Assembly (NCBI RefSeq): GCF_004337365.2
Contig: NZ_CP044016.1
Span: 2,790,001 to 2,854,000 of the forward strand
Reading direction: 5' to 3'
DNA from: Rhizosphaericola mali
GTDB lineage: Bacteria > Bacteroidota > Bacteroidia > Chitinophagales > Chitinophagaceae
DNA length: 64,000 bases
In this document: one piece after another, positions 35,527-45,661 of the stretch
Position numbering within the stretch: the first letter of the stretch is position 1
Layout: each line of letters begins with the position of its first letter
Notes under the pieces: generated by a model
Database searches by the model: none
Told to the model about the DNA's origin: nothing
The model's input: the letters and a program-made list of their open reading frames with translations, nothing else
Made by a program: the position numbers and the translations under genes

Positions 35527-36354
35527 ATGCGTTTTGTTTATATTACAATATTGATTTTATTAACAAATTATGGCATTTTTGCTCAAAAAATACAATTTAA
35601 TTATCGTGCAAAATACAATTTAAAATATCGTCTAGATTCAACCAATCATCATTTTAGCGAAACACAATTCATCTTATTTTTCAATAATGAACAATCTTAT
35701 TTTAGATCTTTTCAAAGATATGCTTGGGATAGTGTAGAAAATACGACTATGAAAAATGCGACGATCCAAGAAAAAATGGGGGTTATGATGAAATACTATT
35801 CAGACTTCCCGTATAAAATAATAGAAACGCCATACAAAAATGAGGTCACTTATAAAGAAAACATACTCTACGCTCCTACTCGTGACATCCATACAGAGTA
35901 TAAAGAAAACTTTAAAATTCATTGGAAAATAGGAAAAGAAAATAAGAAAATTAAAAACTTTAATTGTACAATAGCAGAATGTAATTTATTTGGAAGACAT
36001 TGGACAGCATGGTTTTCAACAGATTACCCATACCCATATGGGCCTTATAAGTTTTATGGATTACCAGGTTTAATCCTATCAATTGAAGATGATGTAAAGG
36101 ACTATGTATTTGAATTGTATTATATCTCTCCTGAAAATTATACATTCAAAAATATTGAGGACGGTAAACCTTTACTCGTATCTAAAAAAGAATTCCTAAA
36201 TATGTATGAAGAATACAATTACACTTCTAAAAAAAATGACGGTATCCAATTTGGAGATCCGAAAGATTCCATTTACGAAAATAGCCCAGCATACTTTGAA
36301 AAAAGAAGAAAAAGAAGAAGCAATGCATTAGAACTAAAACCTTTTAGCTATTAG
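35527..36354 (+). CDS. GLPGLI family protein, copy 1
   Basis: A secreted Bacteroidota-specific family of unknown function named after the motif GLPGLI, present here as YGLPGLILSIEDD at ~180. Signal peptide 1-19. The mature part starts with IQFNYRAKYNLKYRLDS and closes SNALELKPFSY. It is closely similar along its length to the next gene: the block FILFFNNEQSYFRSFQRYA and the following WDSVENTTMKNA are identical, pointing to a tandem duplication. GLPGLI genes often precede receptor-like barrels, as here. Confidence 0.9.
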   Translation: MRFVYITILILLTNYGIFAQKIQFNYRAKYNLKYRLDSTNHHFSETQFILFFNNEQSYFRSFQRYAWDSVENTTMKNATIQEKMGVMMKYYSDFPYKIIETPYKNEVTYKENILYAPTRDIHTEYKENFKIHWKIGKENKKIKNFNCTIAECNLFGRHWTAWFSTDYPYPYGPYKFYGLPGLILSIEDDVKDYVFELYYISPENYTFKNIEDGKPLLVSKKEFLNMYEEYNYTSKKNDGIQFGDPKDSIYENSPAYFEKRRKRRSNALELKPFSY

Positions 36355-36410
36355 TTAAAAAGAAATTAATTATATTGTTACAATTCATTAACTTTCATAA
36401 TTATAGACTT

Positions 36411-37247
36411 ATGAGAACCTATTTACTATTGTTGCTTTTCAGTCTTAATAGCATACATCTATTTGCACAAAATCAGAAAGAAATAAAATTTGATTATCGT
36501 GCCAAATACAATTTAAAATATCGCCTTGATTCTACATCGAAGCATATAAGCCAAACACAATTCATCTTATTTTTCAATAATGAACAATCTTATTTCAGAT
36601 CGTTTCAAAGATATGCTTGGGATAGCGTAGAAAATACGACGATGAAAAACGCCTCACTCCAAGAAAAAATGGGGGTTATGATGAAATATTATTCAGATTT
36701 TATTTATAATATAACTACTTTTCCCGCCAATAATGAAGTTTTATATAAAGAAGATATACTCTATGTGCCTACTCATGACATCCACACAGAATATAAAGAA
36801 AACTTTAAAATCCACTGGAAGATTAGCAATGAAGCAAAAAAAATAAAAAACTTTAATTGTACAAAAGCGGAATGCAATTTATTTGGCAGACATTGGACCG
36901 CTTGGTTTTCTATAGATCATCCATTTCCCTTTGGACCTTATAAATTTTACGGATTGCCTGGCCTGATTATTTCATTAGAAGACGACGCAAAAGATTATCA
37001 ATTTAATTTATACTATCTATCTCCCGAAAATTATACGTTCAAAGACAATTCGGACGCTAAACCATTACTTGTTACGAAAAAGGAATTTCTAAATATGTAT
37101 GAAGAATATAATTATACATCAAAAAAAGAAGATGGAGTGCATTATGTAGATCCCAAAGACTCTATTAAATTCACAAGTCCTGAATATTATAAAAAGCTGA
37201 AAATGCAAAGAAGCAATGCATTAGAATTAAAACCTTTTAGCTATTAA
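36411..37247 (+). CDS. GLPGLI family protein, copy 2
   Basis: Paralogue of the preceding gene. ATG 36411 is preferred over an upstream in-frame TTG because it starts the signal peptide MRTYLLLLLFSLNSIHLFAQ. Motif GLPGLIISLEDDAKDY and the identical C-terminus SNALELKPFSY are present. Differences concentrate in the middle (around IYNITTFPANNEV), so the copies may bind different partners (inference). It ends 16 bases before the barrel gene, so the two are probably cotranscribed. Confidence 0.9.
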   Translation: MRTYLLLLLFSLNSIHLFAQNQKEIKFDYRAKYNLKYRLDSTSKHISQTQFILFFNNEQSYFRSFQRYAWDSVENTTMKNASLQEKMGVMMKYYSDFIYNITTFPANNEVLYKEDILYVPTHDIHTEYKENFKIHWKISNEAKKIKNFNCTKAECNLFGRHWTAWFSIDHPFPFGPYKFYGLPGLIISLEDDAKDYQFNLYYLSPENYTFKDNSDAKPLLVTKKEFLNMYEEYNYTSKKEDGVHYVDPKDSIKFTSPEYYKKLKMQRSNALELKPFSY

Positions 37248-37263
37248 AAGATTTGGAAGCAGC

Positions 37264-39930
37264 GTGAGAAAATTAAGCATAATAATTATCCTATTTCTGA
37301 CTATGAGTGTACATCTGCATAGTCAAACGGTGCAATTCAGCGGCAAAGTATTAGATCAATATGGCAATCCTATAACTAATGGATCAATCATGCTTTTAAG
37401 CATAAAAGATAGTAGCATTATAGATTATCAATTATTAGGAAAAGAAGGAAGTTATAATTTTACCTATAACCGAGATGGAGATAGTATCCTATTAGAATTT
37501 AAAAACATTAATTACGCCACTTTTTATAAAGCTTTTTTGAGTTTAAATCAGAAAATAGATATTCATCCGATATTACAAAAAAATGAACTGAAGACTCTAA
37601 TTGTAAAATCTCCACCTATTGTTGCAAAAAAAGACACTTTAGCCTATGACGTTTCTAGTTTTGCCTCCAAAAGTGATCGAACGCTTTCTGACGTATTGAA
37701 AAAAATGCCTGGAATACAAGTAGACGAGTCTGGTCGTATTCGATTTCAAGGAATACCTATTAATAAATTTTATGTGGAAGGATCAGATTTAATGCAAGGT
37801 AGATATAATATTATCACGAATGCTATGCCTCAACTTGACGTGTCCAAAGTAGAAGTATACCAACAACACCAGCCAATAAAAATGTTAGATGGAAAAATAC
37901 CATCTTTCCAACCAGCACTGAATATCAAATTAAAAAAAGGAATTTCTGTATCCGGAAAAGCTGATGTAGGGATCGGAGTATCACCATTTCTTTGGAATGT
38001 AAAAGCAACGCCAATGCTTTTTACCAAACCATTACAAGCGGTACTAGATATTCAAGCCAATAATAATGGAGAAAATTTAATGCAAAATCTTCAATCATTT
38101 ACAGTAATTGGAGGATATGAAGGTAACGAAATACAGAAACCCATTCAACCATCTATTTTTAGCTACAAAGTGAGCGTACCTTCACAAATCAATCAAAATC
38201 GATACCTAAGAAACAATACACAATCTACCTCCATCAATATTCTGAAAAAACTTAAAAAAGATTACGAAATTAACTTTAATGCATTTTATTTACATGATAG
38301 ATCTGTAGAAAATGGAGAAGAACAAGTACGTGTAATTTCCATAAATGCACCTATTGCATATACAAGGCAAAGTAATAGTAAAATATATACGAGCCATTGG
38401 GATAATAAAATAACCCTAACTAAAAACACAAATACTTTTTATTTAAAAGAAAATTTAAATTACCAAATAAATGCTAACACAGACAAGGTAAACGCTTTAT
38501 TTGACGCTTTGCCAAACTATCAAAATCTCAATTCACCCTCTTATGCTTTCGAAAACTCACTGAGCATATTGATTCCATTAGACAAAAAAGCGAGAAAAAT
38601 GCTTAATATCAAATCCTTTCTACAAGCGTCCAATGAAAAACAATACTATCAAATTGATTCTATACAAAATTTAACTTTTCCAGATTCCATAGTTACACAT
38701 TCTAACAATTTTGAGCAATTTCTAAAGCATCAGCAGTTTGAAACAATACATACATTGTCTCTACCTTTAAACTATGGAAAATTTACAATAGTTCCTTCAA
38801 CGGAATTCACCACTAAAAATGAAAAAGACTTATCAGACTTGACAACTTACGATTTAAATCAAACTACAGATACATACTATAACAATCATTTGAGATACAA
38901 TACAACTACAGTATCCACAAAGTTAAATATCAATTACGAGGCTGATGAAATAAAATTATCCGCAACATTGCCTTATAATTATTACAATTTTAAGGCGTAT
39001 GATATTGCTAATCAATTGAATAAAAACATTCATAAATCCATTTTTGTACCGAATGTGGACTTGAGTTATAATTTAAACAACTTTTGGACATATAAATTCA
39101 GTTATTCAAAGAATTACCAATTCTCAGAAGCCTCTGATTTTATGTTAGCACCTATTGTAAATATGTTGAATTTGTATAGTAATTCTGGTAATTTTTCAGA
39201 AATAAAAACCAATAATTATAGCAATACAATTCAGTATAATAATCCTTTACATTTATTATTTGCAAATATAATTTACGATTATACGCTTCAACAAAATAAC
39301 TTGATAAACACTACAGACATTAATCAAAATGGTCAAAGTGATAACACTAATATGATGAATCAAAATAACATTTCGAGTCATAGTATTGCTACATACTTTA
39401 CAAAAAGATTTCAATATCTAAAATCATCTATCAAAATAAATACAAGTAATACGCATCGTTCTAACTTCTTGTTTCTGAATAACGAATTAACTAAATATAT
39501 CCAGCAATCCAACAATTATAGTCTTACGCTCGAAAATACATCCTTAAATTGGATCAATTTCAATTATACATTAAGTTATAATTACACTAGACAAGCTGCA
39601 AATAATTCCAACACATATAAAATATACAATTGGAAAAATAAGGCAAGCATATTCCTATATCCGAAAGAAAATCATCAAGTACAAATACAACTTAACAATT
39701 CCAACTACAAAAGAAAAGGATATCCCAACCAAACTAATACCTTTATAGACTTATCCTATCTGTACCAGCTCAAAAAGAAAAAAATAGACTTAGAATTAAA
39801 ATGCCAAAACCTGCTAAATAAAAATTATTACACAGAGTACAATATCCAATCGATCTATGCGAATTATCTTCAATATAAACTAAGAGAAAGACAAATAATG
39901 GCTACAATTAGATTTTATTTCAGAAAATAA
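37264..39930 (+). CDS. TonB-receptor-like outer-membrane barrel with carboxypeptidase-regulatory domain
   Basis: 888 residues. Signal peptide 1-20; a CarboxypepD_reg-like beta-sandwich (~22-115, SGKVLDQYGNPITNGSIMLL); a plug-like domain (~125-225, SDVLKKMPGIQVDESG and INKFYVEGSDLMQGRYN); then a long barrel ending in IRFYFRK with a terminal aromatic pattern. No classic TonB box is obvious. The start is GTG 37264, 16 bases after the GLPGLI stop. The family is commonly paired with GLPGLI proteins; the substrate is unknown. Confidence 0.85.
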   Translation: MRKLSIIIILFLTMSVHLHSQTVQFSGKVLDQYGNPITNGSIMLLSIKDSSIIDYQLLGKEGSYNFTYNRDGDSILLEFKNINYATFYKAFLSLNQKIDIHPILQKNELKTLIVKSPPIVAKKDTLAYDVSSFASKSDRTLSDVLKKMPGIQVDESGRIRFQGIPINKFYVEGSDLMQGRYNIITNAMPQLDVSKVEVYQQHQPIKMLDGKIPSFQPALNIKLKKGISVSGKADVGIGVSPFLWNVKATPMLFTKPLQAVLDIQANNNGENLMQNLQSFTVIGGYEGNEIQKPIQPSIFSYKVSVPSQINQNRYLRNNTQSTSINILKKLKKDYEINFNAFYLHDRSVENGEEQVRVISINAPIAYTRQSNSKIYTSHWDNKITLTKNTNTFYLKENLNYQINANTDKVNALFDALPNYQNLNSPSYAFENSLSILIPLDKKARKMLNIKSFLQASNEKQYYQIDSIQNLTFPDSIVTHSNNFEQFLKHQQFETIHTLSLPLNYGKFTIVPSTEFTTKNEKDLSDLTTYDLNQTTDTYYNNHLRYNTTTVSTKLNINYEADEIKLSATLPYNYYNFKAYDIANQLNKNIHKSIFVPNVDLSYNLNNFWTYKFSYSKNYQFSEASDFMLAPIVNMLNLYSNSGNFSEIKTNNYSNTIQYNNPLHLLFANIIYDYTLQQNNLINTTDINQNGQSDNTNMMNQNNISSHSIATYFTKRFQYLKSSIKINTSNTHRSNFLFLNNELTKYIQQSNNYSLTLENTSLNWINFNYTLSYNYTRQAANNSNTYKIYNWKNKASIFLYPKENHQVQIQLNNSNYKRKGYPNQTNTFIDLSYLYQLKKKKIDLELKCQNLLNKNYYTEYNIQSIYANYLQYKLRERQIMATIRFYFRK

Positions 39931-39957
39931 AAAAGCGCGCATAAAATTTATGCACGC
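39931..39957. terminator. Bidirectional terminator between barrel gene and der
   Basis: An 11-bp stem (GCGCGCATAAA/TTTATGCACGC, one wobble) with A6 on one flank, between convergent genes. Confidence 0.7.
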
Positions 39958-39978
39958 TTCAACTATAATGTTGAAATA

Positions 39979-41301
39979 CTATTTTTTTCTAAAGAAAATA
40001 CGAATTGGAACGCCACTGAAATCGAAATTTTTTCTCAATTGATTTTCTAAATAATTGCGATATGGAGTTTTGATATCATCTGGATAATTGGCATAAAATG
40101 CAAACGAAGTCACAAATGTCGGCAATTGCATTACATATTTGATTTTAATCGCATTACCGCGTACAACTGGCGCGTGATATGCTTCAATTGCTTTTTGCAT
40201 CACATCGTTCAACTTACTTGTAGCGATACGTTTCTTTTTATTTTCAAATACTTGCAATGCGGTTTCAATACCCTTAAAAATCCTTGTTTTTTCCGTAGCT
40301 GAAATAAATACGATTGGCACATCAGAAAATGGGGCAATTTTTTTCTTCAATACAGCTTCATAATCTCTTGCTGTATTGGTTTCTTTTTCCACCAAATCCC
40401 ATTTATTTACCAATATAACAATCCCTTTCCCTTTTCTAGAAGCCAATCCGAAAATATTGATATCCTGAGCGGTAATTCCTTTTTCCGCATCCAAAACCAA
40501 CATACAAATATCCGCTTCATCCATGGCTTTAATCGCACGAATGATAGAATAGAATTCTAAATCATCTTTATCCTTCGATTTCTTACGAATACCCGCAGTA
40601 TCGATAAGCATAAATTCTTTTTGGAAAAGATTATATTTTGTATGAATGGTATCTCTAGTTGTACCTGCGATATTGCTTACAATAGTACGTTCCTGTCCAG
40701 TCAATGCATTTAAAAGAGAGGATTTTCCTACGTTTGGTTGACCGATAATGGCAATTTTAGGAATGTCATTTTCAAGTCTTTCCTTTTCCATCAATTCCTC
40801 ATTCTCCACAGGAATAGGAGCAGTTACTGCATCTAACAATTCTCCACTACCACTACCACTTGCTGAGGCAATGAAAAATGTATGTTCAAATCCCATACTA
40901 TAAAACTCAGTCGCATCCAACAATCGATTACTATTATCTACTTTATTTACCGCTAGATAAACAGGTTTAGTCGATCTACGCAACAATTTCAAAACAGCAT
41001 CATCCAACTCAGTAATCCCAGTCGTCGCATCTGTCATAAAGATGATAGCATCGGCTTCATCAATTGCCAAATGCACTTGTTTGCGTATTTCAGATTCAAA
41101 TATATCGGTCGATCCTGCGACAAAACCGCCTGTATCGATAACGTTAAATGATTTTCCAGCCCATTCTGTTACGCCGTATTGACGATCTCGAGTTACGCCA
41201 CTTTCATCATCTACAATAGCTTTTCTATTTTCTAATAATCTATTAAAAAATGTACTTTTCCCCACGTTGGGCCTTCCTACGATTGCTACAGTATAGCTCA
41301 T
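39979..41301 (-). CDS. der: Ribosome biogenesis GTPase Der (EngA)
   Basis: Two tandem GTPase domains needed for 50S assembly. G1 motifs: GRPNVGKSTFFN near residue 8 and GQPNVGKSSLLN near 188; G3 DTGG and DTAG; G4 NKVD and NKWD. A C-terminal KH-like domain follows (~355-440). 440 residues is normal. It lies 31 bases downstream of era, an arrangement that suggests one ribosome-maturation operon. Confidence 0.96.
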   Translation of the reverse strand: MSYTVAIVGRPNVGKSTFFNRLLENRKAIVDDESGVTRDRQYGVTEWAGKSFNVIDTGGFVAGSTDIFESEIRKQVHLAIDEADAIIFMTDATTGITELDDAVLKLLRRSTKPVYLAVNKVDNSNRLLDATEFYSMGFEHTFFIASASGSGSGELLDAVTAPIPVENEELMEKERLENDIPKIAIIGQPNVGKSSLLNALTGQERTIVSNIAGTTRDTIHTKYNLFQKEFMLIDTAGIRKKSKDKDDLEFYSIIRAIKAMDEADICMLVLDAEKGITAQDINIFGLASRKGKGIVILVNKWDLVEKETNTARDYEAVLKKKIAPFSDVPIVFISATEKTRIFKGIETALQVFENKKKRIATSKLNDVMQKAIEAYHAPVVRGNAIKIKYVMQLPTFVTSFAFYANYPDDIKTPYRNYLENQLRKNFDFSGVPIRIFFRKK

Positions 41302-41332
41302 TACTAAAAATTATTTTTAGAAAATTGAATGG

Positions 41333-42205
41333 CTACTTATAGCCATATTCTTTTAATTGAAATTCATTGTCCCTCCATTTTGGACGAACCTTAATATATA
41401 ATTGCAAAAATACTTTTCGGTCGAGGAATTTTTCAATATCCACGCGAGCGAGCGTTCCCATTTTTTTGATCATAGCACCTTTACCACCCAACAGAATTCC
41501 TTTTTGAGTTTCACGTTGTACGATGATGTCCGCTTGTATTTTTGTAAGTGTATCTTTTTCTTTAAATTCGTTAACGATGATTGCTGTATGATAAGGAATC
41601 TCGTCTCCGAATAATTCATAAATTTTTTCTCTAATCATTTCTCCCACAAAAAACTTTGTAGGCAGATCGGTTAAATCGTCTTCAGAATAAAAAGGTGCAC
41701 CGTTGGGCAATAATTCCACAATTTTTCTAACCAATTCTTTCAAATTGTCATTTTCCAATGCGGAAATATCAATTACAGAATGGCAATACTCTTGTTTTAG
41801 GAAAAAATTATTCGCAGCAAGGACTTGCTCGGCAGAGACTTTGTCGATCTTATTAATGACGACGATACAAGGCACTTTTAATCTCAAGGATTGAAATAAT
41901 TCATTATTTTCCTGTAGATTATCTTTTACATCTACGATGAGCAACGCAATATCTGCATCTTCCAATGCATTTTTCACAGATGCCATCATTTTTTCGTGCA
42001 ACTTGTATTTGGGTTCAATAATTCCCGGCGTATCAGAAAAAATAATTTGGTATTTATCCGTTTCCGTTAAGAAACCTTTGATACGATTTCTAGTCGTTTG
42101 TACTTTGGAAGAAACAATCGCCAATTTCTCCCCCAACAAAGCGTTGAGCAAAGTACTTTTACCAGCGTTGGGTTTCCCAAAAATGTTTACAAAGCCTGAT
42201 TTCAT
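41333..42205 (-). CDS. era: GTPase Era
   Basis: 16S rRNA-binding GTPase acting in 30S maturation. GTPase motifs: GKPNAGKSTLLNALLG (G1), DTPG (G3), NKID (G4), SALE (G5). A C-terminal type-II KH domain (~200-290) contains KGILLGGKGAMIKKMG. 290 residues matches the family. It is followed closely by der. Between its start and the tRNA there is a terminator for the tRNA. Confidence 0.96.
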   Translation of the reverse strand: MKSGFVNIFGKPNAGKSTLLNALLGEKLAIVSSKVQTTRNRIKGFLTETDKYQIIFSDTPGIIEPKYKLHEKMMASVKNALEDADIALLIVDVKDNLQENNELFQSLRLKVPCIVVINKIDKVSAEQVLAANNFFLKQEYCHSVIDISALENDNLKELVRKIVELLPNGAPFYSEDDLTDLPTKFFVGEMIREKIYELFGDEIPYHTAIIVNEFKEKDTLTKIQADIIVQRETQKGILLGGKGAMIKKMGTLARVDIEKFLDRKVFLQLYIKVRPKWRDNEFQLKEYGYK

Positions 42206-42259
42206 AACAATAAATGATCAAATAAATATTCAGATAGCAATTTACATGGAATTATAGAG

Positions 42260-42290
42260 AAAAAAAAAGCTTCGCAAAAATTGCGAAGCT
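42260..42290 (-). terminator. Intrinsic terminator after initiator tRNA
   Basis: A 10-bp perfect stem (AGCTTCGCAA and its complement) around AAA, followed on the minus strand by a U tract. Confidence 0.85.
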
Positions 42291-42293
42291 TAG

Positions 42294-42365
<72 letters not shown>

Positions 42366-42536
42366 CTATAATTATTTTATAAATCTAATCGCTTTTCTGT
42401 TACAAATTCCTCATTTTCAACCACTTCTGTATCACCTTGTTTCCGTAACAGGTTGCAAATATAGGGCGACTTTTTTAAACTGACAAACTTTTTTTGAAGA
42501 AATTTTGAAAAAAGTTTTTTGAAGGTCTTTTTCAAC

Positions 42537-44369
42537 TTAAAAAACAGATACAAATCCAATGTGAATTTTCGCTTGTTGCAAATTCATTTTAGTATCGTCT
42601 CTTTTGCCTACGGCGTAACTGATATTCAAAATACCAGCTTTGGTTTGAAATGCCATACCTCCACCAACACCTAAATAAGTATGATCATATTTGGTAGTTT
42701 TTACATGATACCCCGCATATCCAAAATCTGTAAATCCAAAGAAATAGGCATTTTGTCCAAATAAATAACGATACTCACTTGTCAAGACTCCATATCGATT
42801 AGTATAAATACTTTCTTCATCAAAACCTCGCAATAATTTATAACCACCTATTTGAAATAATTCATTTTGATAGGCGGAAGGTGTCTGAAATATCCCAGAA
42901 TGCAAACCCAATTTAAATGTTGCTTGTCGTCCAATGGGGAAATAGTGATTTTCTGCAAGCACAAATTTTACCTGATAACTATTTAATTTCACTGTATCAT
43001 ATAAAGATGCATAATCAAAAGTCGGATCAGAAATCTGTAAAATGGTTTCATTTTTACTAATCTTGCGACTACCAGCCAAAACCATTACGTTAAATTCATT
43101 ACCTCGACGTGGATTAAGACGATAATTGGTATTAATAAAACTATATTGTACGCCTACATTAACCGAACTAACGTCCATCACGTCCGGCAATTCTTTTGTA
43201 CTTATAATGGTTGCCGTATCTACTGAAATCGCTCTCGTCGAATTAAATTGCATAAATACCGATCCCGTTTGATTATTAGATATCGCATATTGAATACCGG
43301 TTTTAGCATATACATTTAAAAACAAAGAATCCTTTTTATATAATTCAAATGCTAAATCCAAACCGTACGGACTGTTAAATAAATAAGGCCGCGTGAAGGC
43401 AAAATTTAATCTCGGTGATCTAGCTTGTAATTGCTGCCAATTAAATTGCAAACTCTCCCCTGCAGCAAATGCATTTTGCAAATTTAAATTAACCTGCCCC
43501 GTGACGAGCATTTTATTGGAGCCTGTTTCTTCTTGATTTGCAGGAAGAAAACCGATAATCGCATCAATTTGATTGACTTTTTTAGGCGCTAAATAAAGAT
43601 TGACCATCCCACCAGTATTTGCCATAGTAATATCCCAAGGTCGCTCTTGCGATACGTAGGTCAAATTTTGCATTTGTGTGCTGATCGTTTTTAATTTGGA
43701 CAAATTATAAGGTTCCTTTTTACCCATATTCAAATAACGATGAATAAAATTTTGACTGATTTTGGCAGTTCCTGAGATATTAATACTATCTATGGTATAA
43801 TAGCCATTTTTGGCAATTTTCAACTGCGCAGTAATTGAATCATTTTCCAACTGAACGCTATCTAACATGATACTTGCAAATGGATAACCTCGATTGCTAT
43901 AATAATCCAAAACTTTAGATTCCATTTGTTGAATGATACCATAAGTGATATTTTTTTTGGCGTGCAGCACATCTCCAAGATCCAACTCATTTAATAATCG
44001 CAAATCTGCATCATTAATAACGATATCCTTCCAAGTATATTTGGGACCGAGAAACAACCACAACTCGGAAGTATCTCGCCCATTCACTGAACTATCAATT
44101 GACGCAGCAAGAAAACCTTGTTCGGTCAATAATTGAGGAATCGTTTTTATATAATCATCCGCCTTTTTCCCATTATCAAAATCCGTATTCAAAGAATAAC
44201 TTACAGAAGAAGAGTCCACAAGATGGTACAATATTTTATATGTAGGCACTATTTTTTCCTGAGCATTAGAAATCTTACTCACAAGAAAAAATATTAACAA
44301 TAATAGAAGTAAATTCAGCGGGCGGCTCATCCAATTATAAAACTTTGCATCTAAACGATTAATTTTCAA
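42537..44369 (-). CDS. BamA/TamA (Omp85) family outer-membrane protein
   Basis: 610 residues with an N-terminal signal/anchor (~15-37). Residues ~40-260 hold POTRA-like repeats (GYPFASIMLDSVQL, YYTIDSINISGTAKIS), and ~265-610 form a 16-strand type barrel with the late GGYKLLRGFDEESIYTNRY (the conserved RGF loop motif) and a C-terminal Phe (VSVF). It could insert or translocate outer-membrane proteins; shorter than true BamA, so closer to TamA-like or accessory Omp85 proteins. Divergent from pdhB, with 260 bases between starts. Confidence 0.82.
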   Translation of the reverse strand: MKINRLDAKFYNWMSRPLNLLLLLLIFFLVSKISNAQEKIVPTYKILYHLVDSSSVSYSLNTDFDNGKKADDYIKTIPQLLTEQGFLAASIDSSVNGRDTSELWLFLGPKYTWKDIVINDADLRLLNELDLGDVLHAKKNITYGIIQQMESKVLDYYSNRGYPFASIMLDSVQLENDSITAQLKIAKNGYYTIDSINISGTAKISQNFIHRYLNMGKKEPYNLSKLKTISTQMQNLTYVSQERPWDITMANTGGMVNLYLAPKKVNQIDAIIGFLPANQEETGSNKMLVTGQVNLNLQNAFAAGESLQFNWQQLQARSPRLNFAFTRPYLFNSPYGLDLAFELYKKDSLFLNVYAKTGIQYAISNNQTGSVFMQFNSTRAISVDTATIISTKELPDVMDVSSVNVGVQYSFINTNYRLNPRRGNEFNVMVLAGSRKISKNETILQISDPTFDYASLYDTVKLNSYQVKFVLAENHYFPIGRQATFKLGLHSGIFQTPSAYQNELFQIGGYKLLRGFDEESIYTNRYGVLTSEYRYLFGQNAYFFGFTDFGYAGYHVKTTKYDHTYLGVGGGMAFQTKAGILNISYAVGKRDDTKMNLQQAKIHIGFVSVF

Positions 44370-44583
44370 TACATATTGCTATAAAAAAATATACCTAATA
44401 GAAATTCATGTTAAGAATTGATAAATATGAAAAAAAATATGCACATATTTTCACGCTCTTATTGGGTTAAATTAAATACAAATGAGTCATAATTAAATAT
44501 TTGGATTTATATTCGCTCCGATTTTTTAAGTCAATACAATTTAAATTTAATCGTAGACGAGCAAATATTTATACGGAAAACTT

Positions 44584-44591
44584 TATTTTTG
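44584..44591 (+). promoter_or_regulatory. -7 element upstream of pdhB (TATTTTTG)
   Basis: Exact TAnnTTTG, 38 bases before the pdhB ATG, in the 260-base region divergent from the Omp85 gene. The rest of that region (44370-44583) shows no other feature I can support. Confidence 0.45.
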
Positions 44592-44629
44592 CGCCGTTCC
44601 TAATTAAGTTAAACTGAAATATTTTATAT

Positions 44630-45616
44630 ATGCGACAAATTGCTTTACGTGAAGCTTTAAGAGAAGCCCTTAATGAAGAGATGAGAAGAGACGAGAGAGT
44701 GTTTTTGATGGGTGAAGAAGTTGCACAATATAATGGAGCTTATAAAGTGAGCCAAGGAATGTTGGCTGAGTTTGGTCCAAAAAGAATTTTGGATACACCG
44801 ATTACCGAGTTAGGCTTTGCGGCTGTAGGTGTAGGTGCTGCTCAAAATGGTTTGAGACCAGTAGTTGAGTTTATGACTTGGAACTTTGCCACATTGGCAT
44901 TGGATCAAATTTTGAATACCGCATCTAAAATGTTGGCGATGAGTGGTGGACAGATACATTGTCCAATAGTATTTAGAGGACCAAACGGAAGTGCTGGTCA
45001 GCTAGGTGCACAACATTCTACTGCATTTGAAAGTATGTATGCTAATATCCCTGGATTGAAAGTGGTATCTGTAACTGATCCATATTATGCGAAAGGTCTT
45101 TTGAAACAAGCGATTCGTTATGAAGAAGATCCTGTTGTATTCATGGAAAGTGAAGTTGCTTATGGAGATAAAGGGGAAGTACCTGAAGAAGAATATTACA
45201 TTGAATTAGGTAAAGCAGCCGTTATCAAACCAGGTACTGATGTAACAATTGTTTCTTTCAACAAAATCATGAAAGAAGTGAAAATTGCAGCTGCTGAATT
45301 GGAAAAAGAAGGTATTAATGTTGAAATCATCGATTTATTAACTATCCGTCCATTGGATTGGAAAACAGTTCTTGAAAGCGTAAAGAAAACAAATAGACTG
45401 GTAATTGTTGAAGAACAATGGCCTTTTGCATCTGTAAGTACAGAATTGGCTTACCAAATCCAAAAAGAAGGTTTTGATTATTTGGATGCTCCTATCAGAA
45501 AATTAAATAGTTTGGATGCTCCTATGCACTACGCCCCTAATTTAGTAGAAGCATATAATCCAAATGCGAAAAAGATTATTCAAACAGTTAAAGAAGTAAT
45601 GTACAACAAAAAATAG
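44630..45616 (+). CDS. pdhB: Pyruvate dehydrogenase E1 component, beta subunit
   Basis: Beta subunit of the heterotetrameric E1 that decarboxylates pyruvate with thiamine diphosphate. Transketolase-like pyrimidine-binding domain (1-180) with MGEEVAQYNGAYKVSQGM and TPITELGFAAVGVGAA; the ThDP-activating Glu lies in this region. Transketolase C-terminal domain (~200-320) with VEEQWPFASVSTEL. 328 residues is typical. The alpha subunit and E2 are not adjacent. The sequence does not fully exclude a branched-chain E1, but pdhB is the better match. Confidence 0.9.
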   Translation: MRQIALREALREALNEEMRRDERVFLMGEEVAQYNGAYKVSQGMLAEFGPKRILDTPITELGFAAVGVGAAQNGLRPVVEFMTWNFATLALDQILNTASKMLAMSGGQIHCPIVFRGPNGSAGQLGAQHSTAFESMYANIPGLKVVSVTDPYYAKGLLKQAIRYEEDPVVFMESEVAYGDKGEVPEEEYYIELGKAAVIKPGTDVTIVSFNKIMKEVKIAAAELEKEGINVEIIDLLTIRPLDWKTVLESVKKTNRLVIVEEQWPFASVSTELAYQIQKEGFDYLDAPIRKLNSLDAPMHYAPNLVEAYNPNAKKIIQTVKEVMYNKK

Positions 45617-45661
45617 TTGTACAATTACTACTCGATTTTGAATAAGGAATAAAAATTTAGA

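Noticed and set aside
42377-42559. 60-codon minus-strand frame between the initiator tRNA and the Omp85 gene
   Set aside because: It overlaps the end of the Omp85 gene, is Lys/Phe-rich low-complexity sequence, and has no promoter, start signal or recognisable family.
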